A stretch of DNA of 64,000 nucleotides from an uncultured Oscillospiraceae bacterium. Lineage in GTDB: Bacteria; Bacillota; Clostridia; Oscillospirales; Acutalibacteraceae. Made by a program: the position numbers and the translations under genes. The notes under the pieces were generated by a model, which saw only the letters and a list, made by a program, of their open reading frames with translations, searched no databases and had not been told where the DNA came from. Shown piece after piece: positions 36,064 to 43,129 of the stretch (position 1 is its first letter; every line of letters starts with the position of its first letter). The stretch spans positions 1 to 64,000 of the forward strand of contig CAOKRG010000005.1 of assembly GCA_948471095.1 (NCBI GenBank), in the 5' to 3' direction.

Positions 36064-36120
36064 AGGCCGCCCCCTTTTAAGAGTATTGTACCGCATTATG
36101 AAAGGAAAAGCAAGAGGGAA

Positions 36121-36306
36121 TCACATGGCCGGCGTGATGGCTTCCCCCTCTGTTTCTTCTCCAACGGGAACCTTCTGCGCTGCCTGCCGCACCGCGTTTT
36201 CCACCTTTTGGCGGTCTGTTTCGAGGAAAACCTTTAGTATGTAATTTACTGTTAGGCTGTCGGGGTTGGGATTGTGGAAACGGTAATTCAACTTTTTCTT
36301 TTTCAA
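36121..36306 (-). CDS. small conserved protein of clostridial mobile elements
   Basis: A 61-residue protein starting MKKKKLNYRFHNPN with a helical, charged body. Similar short proteins accompany recombinase-bearing elements in Clostridia; I recognise the start but know of no function. The likely start is TTG (36304-36306) with a weak ribosome binding site, so the gene may be decaying. Confidence 0.5.
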   Translation of the reverse strand: MKKKKLNYRFHNPNPDSLTVNYILKVFLETDRQKVENAVRQAAQKVPVGEETEGEAITPAM

Positions 36307-36314
36307 ATTATCTT

Positions 36315-36463
36315 CGCACTAATAGATTGACGGCTCTCCGAAATGAAAATTCCTTGGGGCAGGAGCGTGTCGATGTTGAATCTTCCCCGGCTGGAGCCTC
36401 ATGTCCTGTAGGGTCTCGCCGTCAATGACGGCAAGCTTTTCGATGGGTTATGGGTTTTGGCAT
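36315..36463 (-). pseudogene. relic of a RepA-like ATPase gene
   Basis: An ATG at 36461-36463 with GAAAGGA upstream opens MPKPITHRKACRH and stops, but shifted frames continue KLAVIDGETLQDMRLQPG and NIDTLLPQGIFI. These fit the start of RepA-like AAA ATPases on clostridial mobile elements (form: ...DTLIPQGLHI, before the Walker A). At least two frameshifts are needed and the ATPase core is gone. Confidence 0.4.
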
Positions 36464-36621
36464 ATACATCAGTCCTTTCGGCAAAAAAGAAACGCTCCCA
36501 GCTTAAAAAAGTGGGAGCAGTATTCACATTGCGAGCCGGAAAGGATTTTGGTATAATGTGGAGAAGGTAAACTCCATGGCACAAGTTAGGTACAAAATCT
36601 ACACGCTGTCTGCAACAGCTC

Positions 36622-37416
36622 TCATGCCCCTGTCATCAGCTTACTGACTGCCAGCCTCCCGACAGGGCTGCGTTTTCTGCCGTTATACTCCTCAAGAAGT
36701 ACTGCCGCCAGCCCGGAGGAGCCGTGACCGCGCTCTTTTGCGTTGCGCATGAGCTGCTTGACCGGGACGGCCCCAAGCTTCTCGGCGAAGATATCCTCAT
36801 TGAGCTCGTCGCCGTATGCAGCCGCAAGCTTCGCTACTGCCGCGAGCATTTTGCCCGAGAGGGAATTTGCCTCCCCCTCCCAGGTGCCAACGCAGAGCCG
36901 CAGCACCCGGTTTAATATCTGGTAGCCGTATTTTTCATAAATGCTCTCCACAGTGGAGATGGCCCAGATGCGGTTTCCACCGGCGCCGTCGCCGATTTTC
37001 AGCCCATAGGATTCCACAAGCGCCAGTATTGCAAGCTGCCGTTCATTGCCAGCCTCCAGGTTTGCCGCAAAAATCTCCAGAGCGCTCAGCGCCCGAACGT
37101 ACCGCATCTGGTTTGCGAAAATATCCGCCTCATGCTGGTACTCCAGGTCGTCATAGACCATACACCACACCGGCGTCTCCCTTGAACCGGAGATTTTTGC
37201 CACGATCTCCACGGTGTGCTGGCCGTTGAAAACATAGTTGACGCCGTCGCGGCGGCTGATTTTGACCGGGTTGACCTGATAAAGGTCAAAGTCGGCGGAA
37301 GCCCGGTCGATCTGTGTCTGGGATAGGGCCCGCTGGTATTTTTGGTTGGACACCAGATTCTTGATGGGGATTAGCTCGAAGTGTACATTGGGAACATATC
37401 TCTGCTGCTGGTCCAT
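36622..37416 (-). CDS. ParB-like nuclease-fold protein of the element
   Basis: A 264-residue protein with an N-terminal ParB/sulfiredoxin-like region: PIKNLVSNQKYQRALSQTQ, then NPVKISRRDGVNYVFNGQHTVE, where GQHT corresponds to the GQHR motif of ParB-like folds. The C-terminal part is helical. It resembles DUF6551-type proteins. A role in element maintenance or DNA binding is plausible but not shown. Start at ATG 37414-37416 with TTGGAGG upstream, one base after the upstream gene's stop, so coupled. Confidence 0.7.
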   Translation of the reverse strand: MDQQQRYVPNVHFELIPIKNLVSNQKYQRALSQTQIDRASADFDLYQVNPVKISRRDGVNYVFNGQHTVEIVAKISGSRETPVWCMVYDDLEYQHEADIFANQMRYVRALSALEIFAANLEAGNERQLAILALVESYGLKIGDGAGGNRIWAISTVESIYEKYGYQILNRVLRLCVGTWEGEANSLSGKMLAAVAKLAAAYGDELNEDIFAEKLGAVPVKQLMRNAKERGHGSSGLAAVLLEEYNGRKRSPVGRLAVSKLMTGA

Positions 37417-37417
37417 G

Positions 37418-38239
37418 TCAATCCTCCAATAGCGCCGATAGTGCGGACTCCGCCGCTGTATATAGGTCAAACAGGGCCTGTTCCAACTTCTCCCGGCATA
37501 CCGCCGAGGCCCCGGAAAGGCTGGCCTTCCCCCCGGCACGCTCTAATATATTCACCCACGAGGGTATAGTGAGGGCAAGGCTCATAAGCGGACCGTCCGG
37601 GTCAAAGGCCGGCATATCCTTTACCGTAGGAGCCGGTGGGGCGGGGGTAAGATATCCGCCTTTGCCGGGGATATGCGCCATGGCCCAAAGCTCCCGGGAA
37701 CTCTTATGCTCCAAGCGCGTGAATTTGCGCAGGTGAAGCGCGTACCTACCTGAGAGGACCCCGTCCGCCAGCTCCGGCTCCTTATGCCGCAGAATATCAA
37801 GCTTATTGGCAAAGCTCTTGTACTCGAGCAGGGTAGTGGGGGAGATGCCGAACTTTGCCGATATCCTTCCGGCTAATTCAGCGGGGGGCGCCCCGGGAGA
37901 TTTTGCCCTTGACATCAGGTACAGCTTTCCCAACAGATAATACCGTGCGGCGGTCGCAATATGCCCCCTTCGGAGCTGCCGCTCGCAGGACCAGAGCATA
38001 GCGTCCGTTTTTGATGGGAACACCGTTTCCTCCAGGGCAAATTTGATGCCGTGCCGGGTGTAGATCTCATATCTCGGATATCCCTCAATAATGATCCTGT
38101 GCCATACGGCTACCGGCTCTCTGAGCCTGCCGGTGGTTATATCTTCTTCCAGCGCCTTAAGTTCATCCAGCGGAGGGACCATAGAAATGCATCGGAACTC
38201 CGGGTCTGATTGAAGCGTCCACAAAGCCTTCGCGCTCAT
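37418..38239 (-). CDS. uncharacterised element protein (273 residues)
   Basis: I do not recognise a family. The protein has an N-terminal region (MVPPLDELKALEEDITTGRL and REPVAVWHRIIIEGYPRYEIYTRHG) reminiscent of ParB-like folds, then a helical part (SAKFGISPTTLLEYKSFANKLD and SGRYALHLRKFTRLEHKSSREL) with helix-turn-helix spacing, close to a ParB DNA-binding domain. Next gene is a ParB-like protein, so the two may work together. The ATG (AAGGAGG upstream) overlaps the stop of the 195-residue gene (ATGA). Confidence 0.6.
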   Translation of the reverse strand: MSAKALWTLQSDPEFRCISMVPPLDELKALEEDITTGRLREPVAVWHRIIIEGYPRYEIYTRHGIKFALEETVFPSKTDAMLWSCERQLRRGHIATAARYYLLGKLYLMSRAKSPGAPPAELAGRISAKFGISPTTLLEYKSFANKLDILRHKEPELADGVLSGRYALHLRKFTRLEHKSSRELWAMAHIPGKGGYLTPAPPAPTVKDMPAFDPDGPLMSLALTIPSWVNILERAGGKASLSGASAVCREKLEQALFDLYTAAESALSALLED

Positions 38240-38823
38240 TCTATAATATCCTCCTTCTTCGGAATGGCAGGAACCAGACTGGAGTCCCCGCAAACAGAGT
38301 ATACCGTGTAATCTCCTACCAGGTCGGCGGCGATCATCTCCTTATGGGTGCGGTAGTCCGGGCCAAACTGTTTCTGCCAGTCCGCCGGGTACCGGGGAGC
38401 ATTTTTAGTATCCGGGCAGTATGTTTCCGCACAGCTTAGGTCAAATAGTATAGCTTTCTGGGTGCTGTCCAGGACAACTCTGCCCAGTGCCCGATAGCGA
38501 AGCCCCGGGTCCCACCCCATCATAGAGCAGACCATGGCGAAGAACAGTCGGCACGTTATGTGCCTGGGCCGGCGCTTTCCGGCGCGCAGGCACCATAACA
38601 GCGCGTCCCTCTGACCGGCAGGGCAGGGGAAAAGAGCCAGCGACCGCTTTTCCCGGCTTATCATTATCTGCACCGTATCATGCTCGGGGAATATGTCCAG
38701 GCAGGCGGCGTTTACGTAAAAGCAGCAGCGGGAAAAGACCGCCGCGGGCTCCCTGGTATGGGCGAAAAGCTCCCGGCGCGCTACTTGGTACTCGTCCAGA
38801 TTCAAGTTTGGCTCAGTCTCCAT
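38236..38823 (-). CDS. uncharacterised element protein (195 residues)
   Basis: A cysteine-rich (10 Cys) soluble protein with no family I can name. Sequence features are DEYQVARRELFAHTREPAAVF at the start and RALGRVVLDSTQKAILFDLSCAETY in the middle. It begins 11 bp inside the end of the large recombinase gene and overlaps the next gene by 4 bp, so it is made in step with the recombinase and may be a recombination directionality or accessory factor. That is inference from position only. Confidence 0.6.
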   Translation of the reverse strand: METEPNLNLDEYQVARRELFAHTREPAAVFSRCCFYVNAACLDIFPEHDTVQIMISREKRSLALFPCPAGQRDALLWCLRAGKRRPRHITCRLFFAMVCSMMGWDPGLRYRALGRVVLDSTQKAILFDLSCAETYCPDTKNAPRYPADWQKQFGPDYRTHKEMIAADLVGDYTVYSVCGDSSLVPAIPKKEDIIE

Positions 38824-40627
38824 CAGGTTCCTCCAAATCGATCCCCGCCAACTCCTGCCGGATAAATTCCGCCAGTGTTTTGCGGTCCGTAGCCTTTAGG
38901 CCGCTGCCATCGTCCAAAAACCGGCTGGCGCCCTCAAGAGGTGCGGTCTCCTCTGCCCGCGCCAGGTAACAGCCCGGGCCAAAGCTCCCGGCCCGGGCGG
39001 CAGGAACGGCCCTCACCCAGCCCCGGTAGGGTGTGAGGGGCCGGCCGGCGGGACAGGCTGTTTTCGGCAGGAACGCCTGGGCGTCCGCCGCCTCACATAG
39101 AAAGACCAATTTATCGTCTGATTGGTATGGAGTGGGGATTATGCGGTAAAAATTGTCCGTGTCCCAGCCGAATATTTTGAAAAGCGTCCCGCCAAAAGCA
39201 GCGGACGGTATGGTCCGGGGACGGTATATTCCGCCTGAGCGCTTGGCGCAGACTACACCGCAGCGGTTTCCCGGTTCAGCCGGGCGCAGGGCGACACGCT
39301 TGCCGATAGGGTCCAGGAGCAGCTCAATGCGGTCATGCCCTCCTAGGCGCAGGATAAGCCGTGAGCTTAGGCTCAGGGATTTTTCCCGGAATGATACGAA
39401 TCCCATAAGCGGGGTGTCATATAGCTCAGGCCGCACAGTCTGAAATCCGCGAAGGTCCAGGTCTCCGGGGCGGAGCTCAATTTGCATAGGCGATGCGCTG
39501 TTTCCGCCAACGCTCTGGGCGGCATTCATATATTCAGCCTCACCGAACCCCGCCCAGCGAGGATGAACAACGACAAAACCTTTGAGCAGGCCCTCCTCTA
39601 CTACCCTCAGCCGGGGCAGAATCTCGCGGCCTCGGAACCTGGCATTGTCCAGCATACGCTGTACGGCGGTAAAGTCGGAGGGTGACACGATGGGCTCATG
39701 ATGCTCTAGATACCTGCTGCGGGGGCGTTCGCCGCGGTTCTTGACTGAGCGGTGGTCCCGGAAATCGGGCGTGAAGGTCTTGCGGGTATGTACCTGACCG
39801 CAGTGCCGTTCATTTCTCAGAATGCCCACAATACTGTTTGCCGTCCACTTGACGTTCCCCAGATACGACTTACGGCCCAGCGCGTTAAACGTCTCCGCAA
39901 TTTGGCGGGTGGAGTAACCATAAAGGTACATAAAAAACGCCAGCTTTACTGTGGGGGCTTCTTCCGGGTTGATAATCAGGCCGCCCTCCTCATCGTGCCG
40001 GTACCCCAGCAGTTCCGGGGTCAGGGGCAGGCCGTGGTCCAGGCGCATACGCAGAGATGCCTCCATGCTCCGGCTGCGAGTATGAGACTCCTCCTCCGCC
40101 ATTATGGCAAAAAAGCTTAAGGGCATGGATTTTTCATCGTTGAGAGAAAATATGCTTTCCGATTCAAAGAACACTCCTACTGGCGGGGATAGCCCCTTTA
40201 GGTCCAGGACGATGCTGATGCAGAGCACCACGTTCCTGGCAAAGCGGGAGACGCTTTTGGTGATGATCAGGTCCAGCTTCCCCGCCCGGCAGTCGGCAAG
40301 CATTTGATGAAAACCGTCCCGGTGGCGGTCGGTGGTGCCGGAGGCCCCTTCGTCGGAGTAGATGCCGCATAGGATCCAGTTAGGGTGCCGGACCACATAT
40401 TCCTCGTAATATTTCTTTTGCAGCTCATAGGAGCTTGTCTGCTGTACGCTGCCTGTGGAGACCCGGGCATAGACAGCCACACGCACCGGAATATCGCCGC
40501 CAAAATAATCCACGGCGGGATTCTCCGGGGTGTACTCGAAATTGCCGGTTTGCGCCTGGCTTTGTATCCGCCGCCGCATCCTGCGTTTCTGCATCTCCTT
40601 AAGGTCGTGCTTATACCGGTCAACCAT
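38813..40627 (-). CDS. large serine recombinase
   Basis: Likely integrase/excisionase of the spoIIID element, 604 residues. The resolvase domain has Arg55 and the nucleophile Ser57 in VYARVSTGS, and SRFARN with Arg128 and Arg131. A recombinase domain follows (LLGYRHDEEGGLIINPEEAPTVKLAFFMYL and RQIAETFNALG). The C-terminal third has no Cys-x2-Cys zinc ribbon, which most large serine recombinases have; it contains GALYxKR-like KRSGGIYRPRTIPSAAF. The ATG at 40625-40627 lies 8 bp inside the upstream gene; the open frame beyond it is a shadow. Confidence 0.88.
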   Translation of the reverse strand: MVDRYKHDLKEMQKRRMRRRIQSQAQTGNFEYTPENPAVDYFGGDIPVRVAVYARVSTGSVQQTSSYELQKKYYEEYVVRHPNWILCGIYSDEGASGTTDRHRDGFHQMLADCRAGKLDLIITKSVSRFARNVVLCISIVLDLKGLSPPVGVFFESESIFSLNDEKSMPLSFFAIMAEEESHTRSRSMEASLRMRLDHGLPLTPELLGYRHDEEGGLIINPEEAPTVKLAFFMYLYGYSTRQIAETFNALGRKSYLGNVKWTANSIVGILRNERHCGQVHTRKTFTPDFRDHRSVKNRGERPRSRYLEHHEPIVSPSDFTAVQRMLDNARFRGREILPRLRVVEEGLLKGFVVVHPRWAGFGEAEYMNAAQSVGGNSASPMQIELRPGDLDLRGFQTVRPELYDTPLMGFVSFREKSLSLSSRLILRLGGHDRIELLLDPIGKRVALRPAEPGNRCGVVCAKRSGGIYRPRTIPSAAFGGTLFKIFGWDTDNFYRIIPTPYQSDDKLVFLCEAADAQAFLPKTACPAGRPLTPYRGWVRAVPAARAGSFGPGCYLARAEETAPLEGASRFLDDGSGLKATDRKTLAEFIRQELAGIDLEEPDGD

Positions 40628-41156
40628 CGGTGCCCCCCGGCGGCAGGAAGGCCGTGTCGCGAAGGTCCTCCAGGTAGTATGATGCCAGGGTGAAAATATC
40701 CTCGGAGATGAAATAGATACCCACGGGCGGCGTTCTGGCGGCAAGCAGCTGGGCGCATAAGGACATCTCCATGGGATCGCTGGACACATTTGAAATTTTT
40801 TGCGTAAGGATAAGGCTGACCCTGCCCGCCATGCAGTCCTCCAAAAGCCGCGCCCATTCCGGGGAGGAGGACATTTTTGGCGCGGATGAGCCATAGTCCA
40901 CATAATAGCCGGCAAGCTTCCATTTTGGGCACATGGCTATAGACGCGGCAAACTGGCTTTTATGCTTTTCCAGATAGTCATCATACTTGGTCTGGTTAAA
41001 ATAACGGATGTACACACCAATACAAAAGGGCTTCTCCGGGTCAGGCCGTTCCCTGTTAAGGCTGTTCAGCCACATACGGTGCATAGCCAGCTTTTTTGAC
41101 ATACTGGACCGGGACTGTTCCGGCGGGAGCAGTGACGAGAAGATGTTGTTATCCAA
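40620..41156 (-). CDS. catalytically inactive serine-recombinase-domain protein
   Basis: A 178-residue protein that aligns along its length with the resolvase domain of the next gene: IGVYIRYFNQ against VAVYARVSTG, then KWKLAGYYVDYGSS, LLEDCMAGRVSLILTQKISN and PPVGIYFISEDIFTL. Phe53 stands where the nucleophilic serine should be, and the SRFARN arginines are replaced by SNVSSD. It can therefore not cut DNA and may be a dimerisation partner or directionality factor. TTG start (41154-41156) with GGAGGT six bases upstream; ends 8 bp inside the recombinase gene. Confidence 0.82.
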   Translation of the reverse strand: MDNNIFSSLLPPEQSRSSMSKKLAMHRMWLNSLNRERPDPEKPFCIGVYIRYFNQTKYDDYLEKHKSQFAASIAMCPKWKLAGYYVDYGSSAPKMSSSPEWARLLEDCMAGRVSLILTQKISNVSSDPMEMSLCAQLLAARTPPVGIYFISEDIFTLASYYLEDLRDTAFLPPGGTDG

Positions 41157-41192
41157 GCTGTTACCTCCGTCCTATGTCGATTTACACTACCT

Positions 41193-41278
41193 ATTATACA
41201 GCTGCTAAGCTTGAAATAAAATGAACCGGCGGTTTGATATTTATCAACTGCCGGTTCGTTTTTTATATCGGCTATAAT
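41193..41278. promoter_or_regulatory. divergent promoter and operator region of the element
   Basis: Between the recombinase module and the XRE gene. The minus strand has TATAAT (41193-41198) without a good -35, the plus strand TATAAT (41273-41278). Between them is a nested dyad: GAACCGGC (41223-41230) and GCCGGTTC (41250-41257) enclosing TTGATA-TT-TATCAA (41234-41247). It could be an operator for the XRE protein. The outer arms plus the T run after 41258 could also act as a terminator. Confidence 0.5.
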
Positions 41279-41310
41279 GAAAACCTATATTTTTCAGGAG
41301 GTTTCAGAAT

Positions 41311-41634
41311 ATGCAAAAAGAAGAAATCGGTATGCGGGTGCGTAATCTGCGCAGGGAGAAGCGGCTTACCCAGGAACAGCTTGCGGAGCGGCTGGACTGC
41401 TCCGTGCAGTTTTTGAGCCTGGTGGAGAGGGGGCAGCGTGGAATGAGCCTTGGGATGTTCTGCCTGTGCATAGAGGCCCTGTGCGTCTCGGCGGACGAGC
41501 TGCTGGGAAAGATCGCGGTATGTGAAAAGCAGGAGAGGGAGGAGATGCTGCTGAAGGGGTGCAGCGAGCTTGAAAGGAAAATCATCTCGGATGTGGCGGA
41601 GGTGATAAAGCGGGATCTGAGAGAAAAGAGGTGA
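41311..41634 (+). CDS. XRE-family regulator of the element
   Basis: A 107-residue protein with an N-terminal helix-turn-helix of the Cro/CI type (IGMRVRNLRREKRLTQEQLAERL, then SVQFLSLVERGQRGMSLGMF) and a helical C-terminus. It is the only plus-strand gene of the element and is divergent from the recombinase operon, with a palindromic operator candidate between them, so it probably controls recombinase expression. The ATG follows AGGAGG. A terminator follows at 41644. Confidence 0.88.
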   Translation: MQKEEIGMRVRNLRREKRLTQEQLAERLDCSVQFLSLVERGQRGMSLGMFCLCIEALCVSADELLGKIAVCEKQEREEMLLKGCSELERKIISDVAEVIKRDLREKR

Positions 41635-41643
41635 CGTTAGCCT

Positions 41644-41682
41644 AAACGGGCAGGAACACTTACCGTGGACCTGCCTGTTTTC
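41644..41682 (+). terminator. terminator of the XRE regulator gene
   Basis: Stem AAACGGGCAGG with CCTGCCTGTTT followed by TCT, ten bases after the gene's stop. It also marks the last element-specific sequence before the right direct repeat. Confidence 0.65.
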
Positions 41683-41842
41683 TATTGTATAAACCAGATA
41701 AGCCGCTTTGCTTTGTCACTTCCATATGTACCGTACTCTTGCTTACCCCAAACTGTTTGGCGGCGCAGCGGACGGTGGCCTTGTTTTCCACAATATATTC
41801 CCCTAACTTGGTTGCTCGGTCATCGATCACATTGTTTGACAT
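41660..41842 (-). pseudogene. truncated spoIIID 5' fragment
   Basis: Thirty-nine codons identical to the start of spoIIID, then 21 unrelated codons from element DNA (MEVTKQSGLSG...) and a stop. The helix-turn-helix is nearly complete but the C-terminal half of SpoIIID is missing. It keeps the ribosome binding site and what is probably the original promoter, so a 60-residue fragment may be made. Counted as a broken gene created by integration. Confidence 0.85.
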
Positions 41843-41876
41843 ATAGGGCACCTTCTTTCGGTGTTCTATATGTATG
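41725..41876. repeat. right 152-bp direct repeat of the spoIIID element
   Basis: Exact copy of 34232-34383. Its right-hand continuation (from 41877) is presumably the original upstream region of spoIIID; its left side is element DNA. Confidence 0.9.
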
Positions 41877-41897
41877 TGGAAAAGAGGGGAGATATGT
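41869..41897 (-). promoter_or_regulatory. sigma-E-like promoter of the truncated spoIIID
   Basis: Minus strand: ACATATC (-35, 41891-41897), 14 bp, CATACATA (-10, 41869-41876). Same spacing as at the left copy, with a different spacer and -35. Probably the ancestral spoIIID promoter. Confidence 0.6.
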
Positions 41898-41958
41898 TTG
41901 CAAAATGGCGGGCGGGAGACAGGGCGCGAAGGCGCTCTTTCTCCTTATCAGATTGTCT

Positions 41959-42495
41959 CTAGAGATACTTTATCATACAATACTCGTCCGCATAGGTACC
42001 GTCCGGGTATTTCAGCGCCCGGGGCCGGGTTCCGGTCACCGCAAAGCCGAAGCTCTCGTACATGCCCAAGGCCCGCTGGTTCTGGGCCACGACCTCCAGC
42101 TCCACCTGCTCGCAGCCCCGCTCTTTGCACCAAGCCAGGCAGTTCTCCATCAGCCTGCCGCCAATGCCCAGGCCCCAGGAGTCCTTTCGCACCACAAAGC
42201 CCACCTGGGCCCGATGCCTGCACCTCTGCCACCGGCCGTTTACCAGCCCGGCGGAGCTCTGCCCCACCAGCCTGCCCTGGTAAAACGCCGCATACCACTG
42301 CAAATCTGGGTTTTCCTCCACCGACTGGATCAGCGCCGCCTCCTGCTCCACGGTAAAGCCAAATTCTCCAGGATTGCGAATCAGAAAACGGCTCTCTCGG
42401 TCTGCGGCGTGGAACAGGTCCACCATCCCCTGGGCGTCCGACCGCACGGGCGGACGGATGGTAACGGTTTCTCTGTTTTTCAGCCGATAGTCCAT
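41959..42495 (-). CDS. GNAT-family N-acetyltransferase
   Basis: A 178-residue GNAT enzyme. The acetyl-CoA motif is VGFVVRKDSWGLGIGGRLM and the closing strand QNQRALGMYESFGF. It is a diverged paralogue of the next gene (both have SRFLIRNP- or SEFILRTP-like and Y-P-D/R-D-G closing blocks). The substrate is unknown. ATG at 42493-42495 with AAAGGAG upstream. It is the first gene outside the right end of the spoIIID element. Confidence 0.85.
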   Translation of the reverse strand: MDYRLKNRETVTIRPPVRSDAQGMVDLFHAADRESRFLIRNPGEFGFTVEQEAALIQSVEENPDLQWYAAFYQGRLVGQSSAGLVNGRWQRCRHRAQVGFVVRKDSWGLGIGGRLMENCLAWCKERGCEQVELEVVAQNQRALGMYESFGFAVTGTRPRALKYPDGTYADEYCMIKYL

Positions 42496-42520
42496 AAATG
42501 CCAACTCCTTTCTGTTATTG

Positions 42521-43078
42521 CTATACCGTCAGCTTCCGAACCATCATGTACTCATTCCGCAGGCTCCCGTCCCTTAGGCGAAAGGCGTCCGGCCTCACGC
42601 CGGTGATGCGAAAGCCCATCTTTTCATACAGGGCCCTGGCCCTGCTGTTGCCTTCTACAAACTCCAGCTCCATCTGGGCAACGCCCTCCCAGCCCTCCGC
42701 AATGTGGATGAGCTCCTGGAACATGGCCGTGCCGATGCCCAGCCCCCAGAATTCGCGAAGCAGGGCGATGGCCACCGCGGCCCTGTGGCGGGTCTTTTGG
42801 TTTACCCTACGGCTGATATCGCAGTTCCCGGCTATTCTGCCGTCCACCTCGCAGACCAGCACCGCCGCGTTTTCCGAGGCGTTCATGCTCTCAACCCACC
42901 TCAGCTCGCTCTCGGGCGTGTATTTGCCGCATTCCTCGGGGGTGCGCAGGATGAATTCCGACTCCCCGGCGGACTTCACCAGGTAGTCCAGCAGTCCCGG
43001 CACGTCTTCCTGCCGGGGGTTTCTCAGCAGGGCCCTGCGGCCGTCCTTCAGCAAGATTGGGATTTCTCTCGTCAACAT
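42521..43078 (-). CDS. GNAT-family N-acetyltransferase
   Basis: A 185-residue GNAT enzyme with AIALLREFWGLGIGTAMFQELI and NSRARALYEKMGFRITG. Tandem paralogue of the preceding downstream gene, 26 bp apart, so probably one transcript with it. The substrate is unknown. Confidence 0.87.
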   Translation of the reverse strand: MLTREIPILLKDGRRALLRNPRQEDVPGLLDYLVKSAGESEFILRTPEECGKYTPESELRWVESMNASENAAVLVCEVDGRIAGNCDISRRVNQKTRHRAAVAIALLREFWGLGIGTAMFQELIHIAEGWEGVAQMELEFVEGNSRARALYEKMGFRITGVRPDAFRLRDGSLRNEYMMVRKLTV

Positions 43079-43129
43079 AAAGGGGCTCCTTTCACGCGGA
43101 CTCTGGCCGGTTGCCCGGCAGAGCGCCGC

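Larger units (their letters stand above)
34232..41876. mobile_element. serine-recombinase element integrated in spoIIID
   Basis: About 7.5 kb between 152-bp direct repeats of the spoIIID 5' end. Contents from left: HAD hydrolase, recombinase relic, hepT-mntA, a small ORF, a RepA-like relic, ParB-like gene, two unknown genes, a large serine recombinase, an inactive recombinase-domain gene and an XRE regulator. Apart from the XRE gene all are on the minus strand. There are no conjugation or phage structural genes, so it may be an integrative element mobilised by others, or a defective one. Excision across the repeats would leave a single intact spoIIID. Confidence 0.8.

Noticed and set aside
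38813..40915. Longer 700-codon version of the large recombinase
   Set aside because: The first 96 codons are out of frame with, and antisense in character to, the conserved resolvase-like gene at 40620-41156; the ATG at 40627 is the natural start.
41223..41257. LexA (SOS) box at the element's control region
   Set aside because: GAAC and GTTC are present but far apart; they are the outer arms of a larger palindrome and do not fit the GAAC-N4-GTTC spacing.
34232..41876. Simple tandem duplication of spoIIID
   Set aside because: Only 152 bp are duplicated, the copies are 7.5 kb apart, and the region between them holds a recombinase, a regulator and a toxin-antitoxin pair with sharp repeat ends.
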